Under the pieces are notes generated by a model. The model had not been told where the DNA came from, made no database searches, and was given only the letters and a program-made list of their open reading frames with translations. 64,000 nucleotides of DNA from Chara braunii (lineage: Eukaryota; Streptophyta; Charophyceae; Charales; Characeae): assembly GCA_003427395.1 (NCBI GenBank), contig BFEA01000559.1, positions 311,594 to 375,593 of the forward strand, written 5' to 3'. Below are positions 10,178-21,048 of this stretch, one piece after another; the first letter of the stretch is position 1; every line of letters begins with the position of its first letter. The position numbers were made by a program, and so were the translations under genes.

Positions 10178-10429
10178 GTGTTTAGGAGTAAAGTAGTGGC
10201 CCTCATAGACTCAGGGGCTACCCATAGTTATATTAGCCGTAGGGCGCTGAAGAAGCTGAGGCTAGGATTAAAGGTCCAGAAGTTAATAGACCCTGTAGTC
10301 AGTATTCTCGCAGACAATCGCACGATGCGAGTTGAGGACTACGTAGAGGGAGTCCAGGCATACTTTCGCCTAGAGCAGAATGGAAAAGTAGAGAAGGTCC
10401 TCCATTCTTTGACTCCTCGTGCAGGATGA
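10178..10429 (+). pseudogene. Retropepsin-like protease of element B
   Basis: The aspartic protease active site DSGAT is intact at 10208-10222 (ALIDSGATHSYISRRALK), followed by SILADNRTMRVEDYV. The frame shifts at about 10425, where the flap and second half (DLPFDVVLGMDWGEAAGATL) continue in another frame. The enzyme matures Gag-Pol. A single frame change separates the two halves. Confidence 0.85.
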
Positions 10430-11646
10430 CCTTCCTTTTGATGTAGTTTTAGGAATGGATTGGGGAGAGGCAGCAGGGGCCACACTCCAGTTGAGAGAGC
10501 ATGAGTGTAGGCTCCCTANTCCGTNAGGCGAGGCTAAGACTGCCCGCTTGTTCCATGTGTCTGGTGTAGACAATACCTTGGCACATTGCTGTCTCAGTGC
10601 TCCCGCGTTCGCGCGATTAGTCAAAAAGAAGCAGTTAGAGGAACAGNTCTTTGTNGTTTATNTTAGACCTGTCACTGAGGCCCANGAAAAGGATAGTTCC
10701 ACAGATCCAACAATTGCCAAGCTGCTGGAAGAATTCAAAGACTTGACTGAGTCGNCGAGAGGAGTAGTGTCGCGACCCATCCAGCACAGGATNGAGANAG
10801 AGCCTGGCAGTAGAACTCCTAAGGGTGCAGTCTACAGGATGTCCCCTAGAGAGTTAGAGGAGCTTCGCAAACAGTTAGACGAGATCCTTGAGAAAGGTTG
10901 GATCAGGCCCAGCTCGCTTCCTTTTGGAGCACCCGTCCTGTTCGTCCCAAAGAAGGAAGGAGAGCTACGTATGTGCATAGACTATAGGGGTTTGAATGTG
11001 ATTACCGTGAAGAATGCTGAACCGCTGCCCAGGATAGACGATCTTTTAGATCGGGTGCAGGGGTGCAAATATTTCTCTAAGATAGACTTAAAGTCCGGAT
11101 ACCATCAGATGAGGTCCATCCTGATGACCAGTACAAGACTGCGTTCCAGACGAGATACGGACATTACGAGTTCAAGTGATGCCCTTTGGACTAACCAACG
11201 CGCTAGCTACTTTTCAACGTTGTATGAATGACCTGTTTAGACCGTGGTTAGACAAATTTGTGGTAGTTGATCTAGATGATATTCTAGTTTTTAGTAAGAC
11301 CCTCCAGGAGCACCAGGGTCATCTGAAGCAGGTCTTGGAGAAGCTTAGAGAGGCCAACTTCAAGATCAACGCGAAGAAGTGCGAGTGGGCCAAGACGCAA
11401 GTCTTATACTTGGGCCACGTGTTGGACGGAGATGGCATTAAGCCAGAGGACAGCAAGATCGCGGCGATCAGAGATTGGCCGACGCCCCGCACATTGACAG
11501 AGTTGCGGTCATTCCTAGGCTTAGCTAACTACTACAGGAAGTTCGTGAGGAACTTCTCCACTATCGCCGCTCCCTTGCGCAGGTTGTTGAAGAAGAGGCT
11601 ATCTGGCAATGGGATAAAGATTGTACGTCTGCGCTCGAGAAGTTAA
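10419..11646 (+). pseudogene. Reverse transcriptase of element B
   Basis: N-terminal RT motifs are in one frame ([54 protein letters not shown]). After a frameshift near 11110 the rest is open: [14 protein letters not shown], the catalytic block [11 protein letters not shown] (DLDD instead of YLDD, both Asp kept), then YLGHVLDGDGIKPED and FLGLANYYRKFVRNF. It contains several assembly Ns (10519-10798). Another frameshift at about 11600 ends it. Confidence 0.88.
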
Positions 11647-11689
11647 AGCGCGCGTTAATAGAATATCCTGTCCTCAACGTAGCAGATCC

Positions 11690-12167
11690 ATCCTCGCCAT
11701 TTGTCGTTGCCACGGACGCGAGTCAGTATGGGATAGGCGCCGTGTTGCAGCAAGACGACGACAATGGTTATAGACCCGTAGAGTTCATGTCAGCGAGGAT
11801 GCCCTGTGAGAAGGTTGCTACCTCCACGTACGAGAGAGAACTCTACGCTCTCAGGCAGGCTTTAGACCATTGGAAGCACTACCTGCTTGGGAGGCACTTC
11901 AAAGTCTATTCGGACCATGAAACGCTTAGATGGTTGAAGACCCAGGCCAAAATGACACCTAAGTTGACCAGGTGGGCTGCAGAGATAGACCAATTCGACT
12001 TTGAGCTCAAGCCAGTGAAGGGCAAGTATATCGTGGTTGCGGATGCTCTAAGTAGGAGATCAGACTACTTCGGAGCTGTAGTACACTATCTGGATATAGG
12101 GAAAGACCTGCAGGAGAAAGTGAAGCAAGCGTATGCGCAGGACCCTATCTATAGCGACCTCCTATAG
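11690..12167 (+). pseudogene. RNase H of element B
   Basis: Open for most of its length: ATDASQYGIGAVLQQDDDNG (first catalytic Asp), STYERELYALRQALDHWK (catalytic Glu), SDHETLRWLKTQAKMTPK and VVADALSRRSDY. It ends at TAG 12165-12167, before the integrase. The domain looks complete; its neighbours on both sides are frame-shifted. Confidence 0.88.
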
Positions 12168-13325
12168 AGAGTTAGAGAGGCTCTAGAGACCGAACCAGAT
12201 TGCCGCACTACAGACGGGTTGTTGTTTGAGAAGACTAATGTGTTTGACCGCCTGTGCGTTCCCAATAGCAAAGAGATCCGCAGTTCAGTTTTAGGGGAAT
12301 GCCACGATACTGAAGGGCATTTCGGTTGGCAAAAGACATTAGCCAACCTGATGTGTGCGTATACCTAGCCAGGGATGAAGAATGATTGCTCAGGCCCTTG
12401 CCTATTCCGGATCAGCCAGGAGACTCAGTGTCTATAGACTTCATGGACAAGTAAGTCAAGAGTAGACATGGCAAGAGCCAAGTCATGGTCATAGTCGACC
12501 GTTTTAGTAAGTATGCAGTGTCTGTTCCCTTGCTTGCAGAGACACGTACATAATTAGTAATACAGAAGTTTTTTGACTTTTTGGTTAGTGAGAACGGAAT
12601 CCCATTGTCAATTGTTAGTGATAGAGATAGTCGCTTCACCAGCCAGAACTGGCAAGAACTCATGAGAGTTTACGGATCTAAGTTGTTAATGTCATCTGGC
12701 CGTCAGTCGCTTCACCAGCCAGAACTGGCAAGAACTCATGAGAGTTTACGGATCTAAGTTGTTAATGTCATCTGGCCGTCACCCAGAGACTAACGGTCAG
12801 ACAAAAGTTCTGCGCATGTACATTAGACCCTACAGCAAGTTCAGCGCATGTACATTAGACCAGATCAGATTAACTGGGATGAGGTATTGCCTAAAGTAGC
12901 GCATACAACAACAACGTGCATCTATCCACCTGCCGCACTCCCAACGAGTTGCACAAGTCCTTTAGACCACGCAGACCGTTTGAAGGACTGAACCGGGATC
13001 AGATTCACAGACTACCGCCCGAAACCAGGGAGTTTGCTTTGCAGCATGAGAAAGAGTTAGCAACTGTTGTTGAGTACCTCAGAAAGACCCAACATAGAAT
13101 GATAGAACAGGCTAATAAGCACCGTCGCCCCTCACAGTTTCAAGTAGGCGACTTAGTCTGAGTCAAGTCTAAAGAGTTTGCATCTGAGGAGCACATCTCG
13201 CAGAAGATATTGCTTATAGAGGACTGTGGCCGGTAATAGAAGTCAAAGGCGAGGATGATGGACCGTCCTATACTATAGAGATCCCAACACACCTCCACAC
13301 GTACCTAGACTTCCATGCTTCCAAG
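12168..13325 (+). pseudogene. Integrase of element B, decayed
   Basis: The HH half of the zinc finger is present (GECHDTEGHFGWQK). The CC half expected soon after is missing: the sequence jumps from ANLMCAYT to the segment before the catalytic core. The core has SVSIDFMD (first Asp) and VSDRDSRFTS (second Asp), with two stops between them. A 76-base tandem duplication (12631-12706 and 12707-12782) and a shorter one (about 12814-12866) break the third motif. The tail with HRRPSQFQVGDLV follows. Non-functional. Confidence 0.82.
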
Positions 13326-13601
13326 TTGCTGCCGTGTGTCACAAGTGAACAGTTCCCCTCGAGAAGATCCATGATCCCTCCGGATATGGATGGAAGATAC
13401 GACATTGACGGGATTGTAGACAAAGATGTGTTTAGAACAGGAGGTAGAGGTCGTCCCCAGAAACAGTATAAGGTTCGGTTTGCCTACCAGGAGCCGGAAG
13501 ACGACCGCTGGTTCACAAGAACAGAACTGTTGGAGACAACCCTTGACATAGTGAGGGCTTACGAACGAGATAAGAAAGGTAGAGGTCCAGTCTTGGATTG
13601 A
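13326..13601 (+). CDS. Chromodomain-like C-terminal module of element B pol
   Basis: Open to the natural stop at 13599-13601. It reads LPCVTSEQFPSRRS, then DIDGIVDKDVF, RGRPQKQYKVRFAYQEP, DDRWFTRTELLETTLDIVRA. The layout (acidic patch, YKVRF strand, W-x-x strand, closing helix) matches the C-terminal chromodomain of chromoviruses, but the usual YLVKWKGY sequence is replaced, so it is a divergent form shared with elements A and D. It probably helps target integration; that is inference from the family. Confidence 0.75.
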   Translation: MLPCVTSEQFPSRRSMIPPDMDGRYDIDGIVDKDVFRTGGRGRPQKQYKVRFAYQEPEDDRWFTRTELLETTLDIVRAYERDKKGRGPVLD

Positions 13602-13626
13602 AATATTCTCGGAGGACCTCGAATTT

Positions 13627-13639
13627 AGGATGGTGGGCG
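13627..13639 (+). other. Polypurine tract of element B
   Basis: AGGATGGTGGGCG directly precedes the 3' LTR. Purine-rich runs in this position prime plus-strand DNA synthesis. Confidence 0.65.
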
Positions 13640-14516
13640 TGAAACAGTTTTCACCTTTGGCAGTAGCCGATGCAGATCCTAGGGGTCGATCCCTTGACCT
13701 CAGCTTACCTGTGTACAGTATCTGCACAGTTCCTTGGAGTTGAACCTGTGACCTGCACGATAGCCAGTGGTAAGTAGGTCGCCGTAGGTTGTAGGCTGCA
13801 GGGAGATTCGAACTGTAGACCTGTAAGGTAGGAGTCCAAGTAGAGTCCAAAGGCCTAGCTGTAGTCCTTTTAGAAGGTCGTCAAGTGGTCAAGTGGTGAG
13901 TCTAAGGTAGGCCCACGTTTTCAGACGAAGACAAGTGGCGAGGTCAACAGGTAGGACCTCAGTGCAACTGCACTGAGTCGACGGTACGACTGCNTACAGT
14001 CAGCAGAAGGGTCTAGAGAGTCCCAGTCCAGTCCAGCAAGTACCACAGGGGGACTGTGAGCACCAAGGGCCGATGGCAAAAGGCAGACCAACGAGTTTTT
14101 GAAGTATAAATCAAGAGGCAGCGCCCAACCACTCATTCATTCCTGCGTGAGCCATGTGGAAGCGCTGCCACAGCGACTTGTGCAAGGAGGTCTGCAGATG
14201 AGCCCGGAGGACGCAGTGGGCTAGAGAGAGGGAGTTAGCATAGCGATAGGGTAGATGCAGCGACAACTGCCATAGNTGTAGTTAGTAGTGAGTGTGTGTG
14301 TGTGTTNGAGTGTTAGAGTGATGCGTGTGGGATATCCAGGGTGATCCAGTGTATGTGAACAGTGAGATGTTTGGGCGNTGAAGTCGCCATAGCCAATTGA
14401 GAGTGAACTCGTATCTGAAAGCCATACATCTGAGTTTTGAGTGGGCGCATTTTGCCAGAATGCTGCGTTGCTGTTTACATGCATGAAAAGTGTGTTTGAG
14501 AACGAGTCTGATTGCA
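13640..14516 (+). repeat. 3' LTR of element B
   Basis: Begins TGAAACAGTTTTCACC and ends GATTGCA. It is nearly identical to 5742-6607, with a few substitutions and a short extra TATCTGCACAG-like segment in U3. The next base returns to element A RT sequence. Confidence 0.92.
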
Positions 14517-15430
14517 GAAATCAGATTTCAGGTCAATTTTTGTAAAGTACCTGCTACCTTGAACTCGATCGAGCAAATCATTGTTCCTGGGTAATGGCTC
14601 AACATTTTTAATAGTTATATCATTTAACCATCTATAAATAATACACATGCGGACCTCGCCATCTTCCTTGGACACAAATAGCACTGACGCACCATAGGGC
14701 GAGGAACTAGGTCTAATCCATCCCCTTTCCAGCATTTCATGAAGCTGGGTTCGCAGTTCAACCAGTTCTTTGGGTGACACTCTGTAAATCGGGCGCTTGG
14801 GAATTTGACTTTCATGAATAATTTCAATGCGATGTTTGATAGGTCATTCTACCACACCGCTTAGGGCCTCCGCCACATCTGCAAATTCTTTCAAAATTTT
14901 CTCAACTTTTGGGGACTTTGCCTCTTCCTTATCTTCACCTTCTTTAACTAGGCGCACATATGCCACAAATACTTGATCATATAGATTATACTTCTTTACA
15001 TGGCGGGCGAACGCGGGGGCACTCGTGCAACAATGAGCTAAGCTGCTTTCCTTACCGGATTTATGAAATAGGTAGACTTTCTTCTTGCCACCTTGCGGAC
15101 TAGGGAGCCAACACTTATGCACTTATGGTCCCTTAGCTTCACATTCACAACTGCAGCTTCCCCCCAATCTGTATCTAAGAGAATGTCAAAAGGGAGACTA
15201 TCTTCCACCAAGAGAGTTAGAGAGTGGAAAACGCGTTCCACCTTCCCCTCTGCCTCGATAGGAAAGTATGTATGAATCCCCTCAATATATTTATCCAATA
15301 CAATCTCTCTATTGTTCGCTAGTTTACTTACTACGGGCTTCCCAATTGTTTTACCTTTAGCCGTAGACTCAACTTTTGCAGTCCTTTCTTACTAATATAG
15401 CTATGTGATGACCCACTGTCAATCATACCA
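14517..15430 (-). pseudogene. Protease and RT N-terminal half, element A
   Basis: On the minus strand the protease active site is DSGSS (MIDSGSSHSYISKKGLQK, near 15365-15420), then SLPFDILLDTDWGEAAVVN in another frame. RT starts with MSPKELVELRTQLHEMLERG, FVSKEDGEVRMCIIYRWLN and YFTKIDLKSDF, and is cut at 14517 by the B LTR. The other half resumes as YHQIEV at 5741. At least three frames are used, so A pol was already decaying or has decayed since. Confidence 0.85.
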
Positions 15431-15639
15431 CCTACTCATACTTTATTGCCTTCTGGATCTGCAATAATTAGCTGCCCTTTTCGTTTTTTCATTTCGACCC
15501 AGGCTTTGTGACGAGTGGCCAACTCATCACCCATGCCTGCGAGGGATCCACCTAGAGAGGTACATACACTAACTGCCTTTGGACAAGTGACTAGGTGGGG
15601 ATCGTTTATGTCTTCAGTTTCTGCCACGGGAACCTTTGA

Positions 15640-18480
15640 ATGGGAGGATGTCAGTCTGCTTGCATGTAGAGGCAATTGAAACCCCTACTGGTTTTTCCCC
15701 TTTGGTTGTTTATAATATGTGGGCAGAAGGGAACAATGTGGTTGGGGTCACCACATTTGAGGTACTGATCGACGACTTTTCTCTCTTGCCAAACTTTTTT
15801 TGTGATTCCCAACTTTTCCCAAGGTCTGCCTCCGAGCAGGCCTGGATGTGGTGGATACGGACGATCCCAATTCACGTGCCTCGTGCCTCTTCCTCTTCCC
15901 CGTGTGGAGTTGGGTCCTCGGCCTCCTTGTGAGGGACCATTGCCCCTTCGTCCCATGTAGTAGCTTCCTTTGCCACCATCCCTTTGGGTGCCGGGTCCTC
16001 TTTCTCCACGACCGCGGCCTCCTCTTCCTTTGCCACGGCCTCTTCCTTGCCGCCCTCCCCCGCGGGCTGCAACGGCTGCGTAGTCCCCATTCTGAACTAC
16101 CGGTCCGTTGTGTGCACCTCCCTCTAGACCATAGTCTTGCTTTATTTTTCTCTGTTTTTTTAATGTTTGACCTCCAATCCTTTTCTTTGAGTTTCCTTTT
16201 TAAGCACTGATTCGGGAAAAAAATTCAACCTTGTACTACAAGACCCCGTATTGGCTATACGTCCTCTTGTATTTATGTGGGAAACATTGCCAGTACTGTT
16301 GGTTTTTGCTTGTGTACCCGGAACTCAACAAAAAAAACACACTGCGCGTGAAATCAATGGAAGTGGGAAGCTGAAAGATCATTGTGGAAAAAGAAAGGCA
16401 GTGATCTTACGTTGTGTGCTTCGCACCATAACGCGACCTCCTGGAAGTGCCTATTGGAAATTGATACGAATTTGGATTTTAATGTGCTGGTGTTTTTTTA
16501 ATTGTAGGCTATCTGATCATTGGAAAGAGTTTCGACACCTCCTTCAAAAGTCAAAAGAAGGTTGTGTTTCCTATGAATACTTCTTGGGATGGTACGGTTT
16601 TGCCATTTCTTCCCGGCTTGCAGATCTTTTCCCAAGAAACCGATGATCTAATGCGATCTTGCTAAACTTTCCATAAGTCATCCCCTTGTCCTTGGTGCGG
16701 GGATATAGTTGAGTGCGGAGAGGATCGGGTAGTGCTCTAACGAAGTTGTTGAGAATCTGGTTTGGGGTGTGTCCATGTTCAGCGCATTGCAAAAGTTCGT
16801 CCATGGTAGATTGAAGTGCGGATACACTTTTTCATTTCCTATCTACGATATTTAAGATTAGCATTTCAGTTCTCCGAGCTACGTTCTTATCTTCGAACCA
16901 TTCCCGGACTGCTTTAAAGAATCCTTCAATACGAGTTTGCTGGGAATACTCTACCATAGACTAACAATTAACTCCCTTCTGCAGGGAGATTGCAAAACTC
17001 ATTGCATCTCCGGCCATACATGAACTGGCCATGAGAACCCTGTCCCTATATGGTATACGCGTGCTAAACTTCCCATAAGTCATCCCCTCTTCCTTGGTAC
17101 GGGGATATAGTTGAGTGCGGAGAGGATCGGGTAGTGCTCTAGCAAAGTTGTTGAGAATCTGGTTCGGGGTGAGTCCATGTTCAGCGCATTGCAGAAGTTC
17201 GTCCATGGTAGATTTAAGTGCGGATACACTTTTACATTTCCTATCTGCGGTATTTAAGATTAGCATTTCAGTTCTTCGAGCTAAGTTCTTATCTTCGAAC
17301 CATTCCCGGACCGCTTTAAAGAAATCTTCAATACGAGTTTGCTGGGAATACTCTACGATAGATTAACAATTAACTTCCTTCTGCAGGGAGATTGCAAAAC
17401 TCGTTGCATCTCTGGCCATACATGAACTGGCCATGAGAACCCTGTCCCTATATGGTATACGATGCCCGTACACGTAGGACTCAATTGCAACAATCCAATG
17501 TAAAACACTTTCTTCCTTTTTGTCGTTGTATGTCCACGACACCTTTACCTTTATCTTTCTGACTTCCCCTGCATCTTCTTGTAGCACACCCTTCTTCTTC
17601 CTATCTCCGTCTCCATCACCTTTTCCATCTCCTCCATCTCCTCCACCGTTGCTTACCAATTTCTCAATTACGTCGGGTGTTAAAGTTTTACTGATCTGCT
17701 CATCTAATTTTACAATGTATGCTTGTACATGTTGGTCAACTTCCGCTGCAGATCTCTGCAGGAAGGTATTCCAGACTCCTTCGAATTCATACTGATGAGC
17801 TTCAACTTTCTGCAAGGTTTTGTTCGCCTCTGCCGACTCTTGTTTTGTATGGAAAACAGTTGCTGTGAAGAGGGCAAGTTGTTCTTCGGTTGCTGTTTGT
17901 TGATGTTTGCTTTTATTTCTGCGCCTGTAATTCTCTTTGCAACCTCTCACCCTCTACCTGCAGTCTTTTTGTCTCTTCCAGCTCTTGTCGCTTTGCAGCT
18001 AACATTTTGCTGTGCAATTCAGTTCGTTCTTCCTCCAGCAAGAGCTCCTTTTCCCTTTTATCTTTAATGGATGCAAATTTTGCGATGAACGTGTCCCGTT
18101 CTTCCTCCGTCTCTTCAATCCGTTCATTGGAATAACTTTACTGGTCATCCCAGTTTAAGGGACTGACCCGTATATTCATCCACCTATATGACTGCTTTCG
18201 CCCCTTTCAATTCGATGTCTAATGAGTCTGTCATCATCAGGGTCATCTTCTTCTTCTCTAGTCTTTATTTCTAACTGCAATTCATTTTCTAACTTTTCTT
18301 TCAACTCTTTTTTAATTCTTTCTTCTTCTATTTGAGTTTTCTTCCTCAACTCTTCTTCTTTATGTTCCTTTTTCTGCTCCTTTTCTTTCTTTTTCTCGGC
18401 TAGGCGGCGGTCTACTTCTGCCTGCTCTGCCGCGGAGAGTCGGGGCTTTGCTGTTCCATATCTCATCATCATGCGGGAAG
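15640..18480 (-). pseudogene. Gag of element A with an internal 392-bp tandem duplication
   Basis: Minus strand. The likely start is near 18472 (MMMRYGTAKPRLSAAEQAEV); a longer frame begins at 18592 but its extra N-terminus is unlike gag. A Lys/Glu coiled coil is followed by a Gly/Asp-rich linker and a capsid-like region (VKVSWTYNDKKEESVLHWIV, then LMASSCMARDATSFAISLQ). The next block, MDELLQCAEHGLTPNQILNN, occurs twice (16671-17062 and 17063-about 17461). The zinc knuckle near 15715-15760 reads YLKCGDPNHIVPFC, with the first Cys replaced by Tyr. Stops and frameshifts throughout. Confidence 0.8.
16671..17461. repeat. Tandem duplication (392-bp unit) in element A gag
   Basis: Copy 1 is 16671-17062 and copy 2 is 17063-about 17461, with a few percent divergence. 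It duplicates the C-terminal capsid region and ends each time with the phrase CCCTATATGGTATACG. Confidence 0.88.
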
Positions 18481-18599
18481 AACACACTCTCCTGAAGCCG
18501 AGAGGGAAAAAGAAACGGAATAGTGGCCCCAAAAGAACAGACAGAGCCACCATCCAGTACATGGGATAGTCATCCATGGTGGGGTACAGCACAGGGGAG

Positions 18600-19470
18600 G
18601 GCTCCGCTGGACCACCAAGTAGCTACCCAAGAACCTAGTTTACCTGAGTAGTTGGGATCTGTAACCTTTTTTTTTTTTTTTTTATTAATCTGGATGTCAC
18701 TGCTTCAGAATAAAGAAATTTAATAATGCAGAAGATATATAATATATTTCCTTATCAATATGCAAAGTAGGAACTCTTTTTTTTTTTTTTTTTCCCCTCT
18801 TCCTTTGTTTGCTGCCTGTTTAGTTACTTAGCTGGTCTATGCCTTCAATGGTCTGTCTGGTCACTTTCGTTAGAGAAGGTAGCTAGGAGATACTTACTTC
18901 GAAAGCAAATCCAGTTTAGCACGATTATCTCAACTCTTAGCTTCTTACACTCTAACGTGGCAGTACACAGTTCCCTGACTCAACCTTCCTTCCCTGACCA
19001 GATGGATGACACGAAGACCAGATGTTGACTCTCTAGTCCTATCTGTCAGATCAGACCAGGGCACAGGTTTCGTCCAGACAGCAGCAGCGACCACCAGAAA
19101 GGAGGGGGAAGAGATACACAACAAACAGGTTTGCAATCAATTGAGGTAAGTGGGGCAGGAGGTTCTTTGTTTGTAGCCGTTGATGAAGACTCCACGTTTG
19201 CTCCAATCTCTCCAGGTTTGCAATCAATTGAGGTAAGTGGGGCAGGAGGTTCTTTGTTTGTAGCCGTTGATGAAGACTCCACGTTTGCTCCAATCTCTCC
19301 AATCGCTCCAACTGCAGGTAAGTCTTCTCCTCCTTAGCCGCTTCTTCGGCCAACTTCCCCCTCTATCCCAATCTCCTCTTCACCTCAACTCTTGCCAGCT
19401 ATACTCAAGCCAGCTTATCCTTCTCGCCAGCCTTGATCACGCCAGCGTGTCCAGTGTGAGTAACAAGTAC
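18600..19470 (-). other. Leader of element A
   Basis: Between gag and the primer site. It contains two poly(T) runs (about 18667-18683 and 18777-18794) and an 87-base tandem duplication at 19126-19299. No gene is supported. Three strong splice-donor-like strings (GAGGTAAGT twice, CAGGTAAGT once) lie on the opposite strand. Confidence 0.65.
19126..19299. repeat. 87-bp tandem duplication in element A leader
   Basis: 19126-19212 and 19213-19299 are near-identical, each beginning CAGGTTTGCAATCAATTGAG. Each copy carries GAGGTAAGT. Confidence 0.9.
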
Positions 19471-19484
19471 TGCTCCGATACCAA
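19471..19484 (-). other. Primer binding site of element A
   Basis: The minus strand reads TTGGTATCGGAGCA three bases from the LTR end. It is one mismatch from the initiator-Met complement and identical in its core to that of element B. Confidence 0.85.
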
Positions 19485-19487
19485 ATT

Positions 19488-20581
19488 TGCAAGGAACCTG
19501 ACTGTTCATAACTTGCTGGAGTGCATCAGATCACATGCATATACACTGATTTCACAGATTGCGAAGTCTCACACAAAACCCAATAGAAGATGAATGAGAA
19601 CCAGGAAGGTCAACTCAATTATCATGACCAGATTAAGAGAGGAAATTCGCGAGTCCAAAATGTATAGCGGTGAACAGTGTTACAAGTCTTCTTCGATCAA
19701 CATGAGTTCCAAGCTTGACGCTCGTCAGCGCCAGCTGCCAAACGTCAACAACAGCGCTCAACAGGTAAGTGTCACCATAGCTCACACTTCCCCCTCTCTC
19801 GTCTGCCTTCTTCTCTCTCTCCCTCTATGTCTATAGTCCTGGTCTACCCTCACTCATCATGCATGCACACTCCCTATTACATGAGGATCTACTCTGAATA
19901 CTACTCGCTGGTGTCTCCTACTGGCTATCCCTACTAACATACTAACTAGTACTGGGGCAGCTATGGCTGCCCTTCTTCCAGCCAGCGCTCTTCTTCCTGT
20001 CTTCACACGCAGCGCTGCTCTCAGCCTAGCGCAGCTCACACATATCTAGTGCACAAGTGCCATGGCACTTCCACACTCTCATGCGAAGTGAGCATCTGTC
20101 AAATAGGAGGCTGGCCAGTCCTTTATAATGCTGGACTGGTCTGGCGTGCCCTGCATTCAGCCTCAAGTGTCTGGGACTCCTACCCAGTAACCGTTGTTGC
20201 AAAGTGTGTCTACCAGTATCTTTTCCCATTGTCTGCTGATGCTTTGGGCCATCTGGCCTGTCTTTTGGACTCCTGGTCTGAATCAGGACTGACTCGTGGG
20301 ATTATGACTGTACTGGGACTGTGGCCTTTGACTCATTGCCGAACAGACGTGGCTTTCCATCGAGGAGACATGATCCTTTCTGTCTTAAAAATTGTGTCCA
20401 ATACCTGTTCGTTCAGGACTTGATTGTGACTGTTCAAAATGACCTTTCATTTCATTATGGATGTGACATTTGCCTCAGGAAGTTTGTCTTTTGGGTTGCT
20501 GCTCGTGAATTTAAGTTCTGGCCGACAGGGCCCCTTGCTGTTGGGGTACTCATCTGGGGTCTAATTCGTAAAGGCCCTTTT
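19488..20581 (-). repeat. 5' LTR of element A
   Basis: Matches 1548-2652. On the minus strand it begins AAAAGGGCC and ends CCTTGCA, so the 5' end lacks the canonical TG. The boundary is set by loss of homology and by the flanking AGGCG. TATAAAG lies on the minus strand at 20121-20127. Confidence 0.85.
20121..20127 (-). promoter_or_regulatory. TATA box in 5' LTR of A
   Basis: TATAAAG on the minus strand, conserved in the 3' LTR near 2159-2166. It would drive transcription leftward into element A, away from the GTE gene. Confidence 0.5.
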
Positions 20582-20586
20582 AGGCG
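20582..20586. repeat. Target-site duplication of element A, right copy (AGGCG)
   Basis: Exact repeat of 1543-1547, directly after the LTR. Confidence 0.8.
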
Positions 20587-21048
20587 GGTCCCTAAGAAAT
20601 CCCAGACAGTTAAGGACGGCTGTCCAACGGGTGCAGGTTTCAGGGACACGGGATATGTTTGTGTGGTACCTGGGGGAGTCGCTTGCTCTTTCTGGAACCT
20701 TCTGGAACATCCATGCACGAGGTTAATAAGGGCAGTTTCAAACAAATGCTGGTTTTTGTGGATTGTTGTTAGAAGAATTTGATGTGGTCCGGTTTGTCGT
20801 TTTTTGGCAGCAATCCCATCGTTCTGTTGGGGAATGATCCTGGCATCAGAATGGGGGCAAGAAGTCCCAGTACGACTGACAGGGGATGCATGCTGTGGTG
20901 GATGGGTGGTCGGGGCTTACTTTGTCACCTTTTGTTTTCAGGTAATGGATGAATTGAGTGCGGGGGAGGATCCGACAGCAGCCAACTCAGCTGTGGTATA
21001 ATAAATATATACATACAATAATAGTAATAGAAGAGTTGTCATTACCAC
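20587..21048 (+). promoter_or_regulatory. Upstream region / 5' UTR of the GTE gene
   Basis: Host DNA between element A and the GTE start codon. A pyrimidine-rich tract (CACCTTTTGTTTTCAG, ending at 20940) is a good 3' splice acceptor, so a 5' UTR intron probably ends here. The following 108 bases up to the ATG contain stops in all frames. No clear TATA box. Confidence 0.4.

Larger units (their letters stand above)
5742..14516 (+). mobile_element. Ty3/gypsy chromovirus B, nested in A
   Basis: Full-length plus-strand element: LTR (5742-6607), primer binding site (6608-6621), GA-rich leader, gag, zinc knuckle, protease, RT, RNase H, integrase, chromodomain-like module, purine tract (13627-13639) and LTR (13640-14516). 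The LTRs start TGAAAC and end TTGCA, and they differ at only a few positions (several of them N in the assembly), so the insertion is recent compared with A. Coding regions still hold a stop codon and several frameshifts, some possibly assembly errors given the many N. No clean target-site duplication is seen (GGTAA left, GAAAT right). Confidence 0.93.
1548..20581 (-). mobile_element. Ty3/gypsy chromovirus A, interrupted by nested element B
   Basis: A complete LTR retrotransposon on the minus strand. From right to left it has the 5' LTR (19488-20581), primer binding site, leader, gag, protease, RT, RNase H, integrase, a C-terminal chromodomain-like module and the 3' LTR (1548-2652). It is flanked by AGGCG on both sides. 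About 8.8 kb of the span is element B, inserted in the RT gene, so A itself is about 10.3 kb. Its genes carry stops, frameshifts and two large internal duplications, so it is not autonomous. The order protease-RT-RNase H-integrase places it in Ty3/gypsy, and the pol sequence is close to that of B. Confidence 0.9.
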
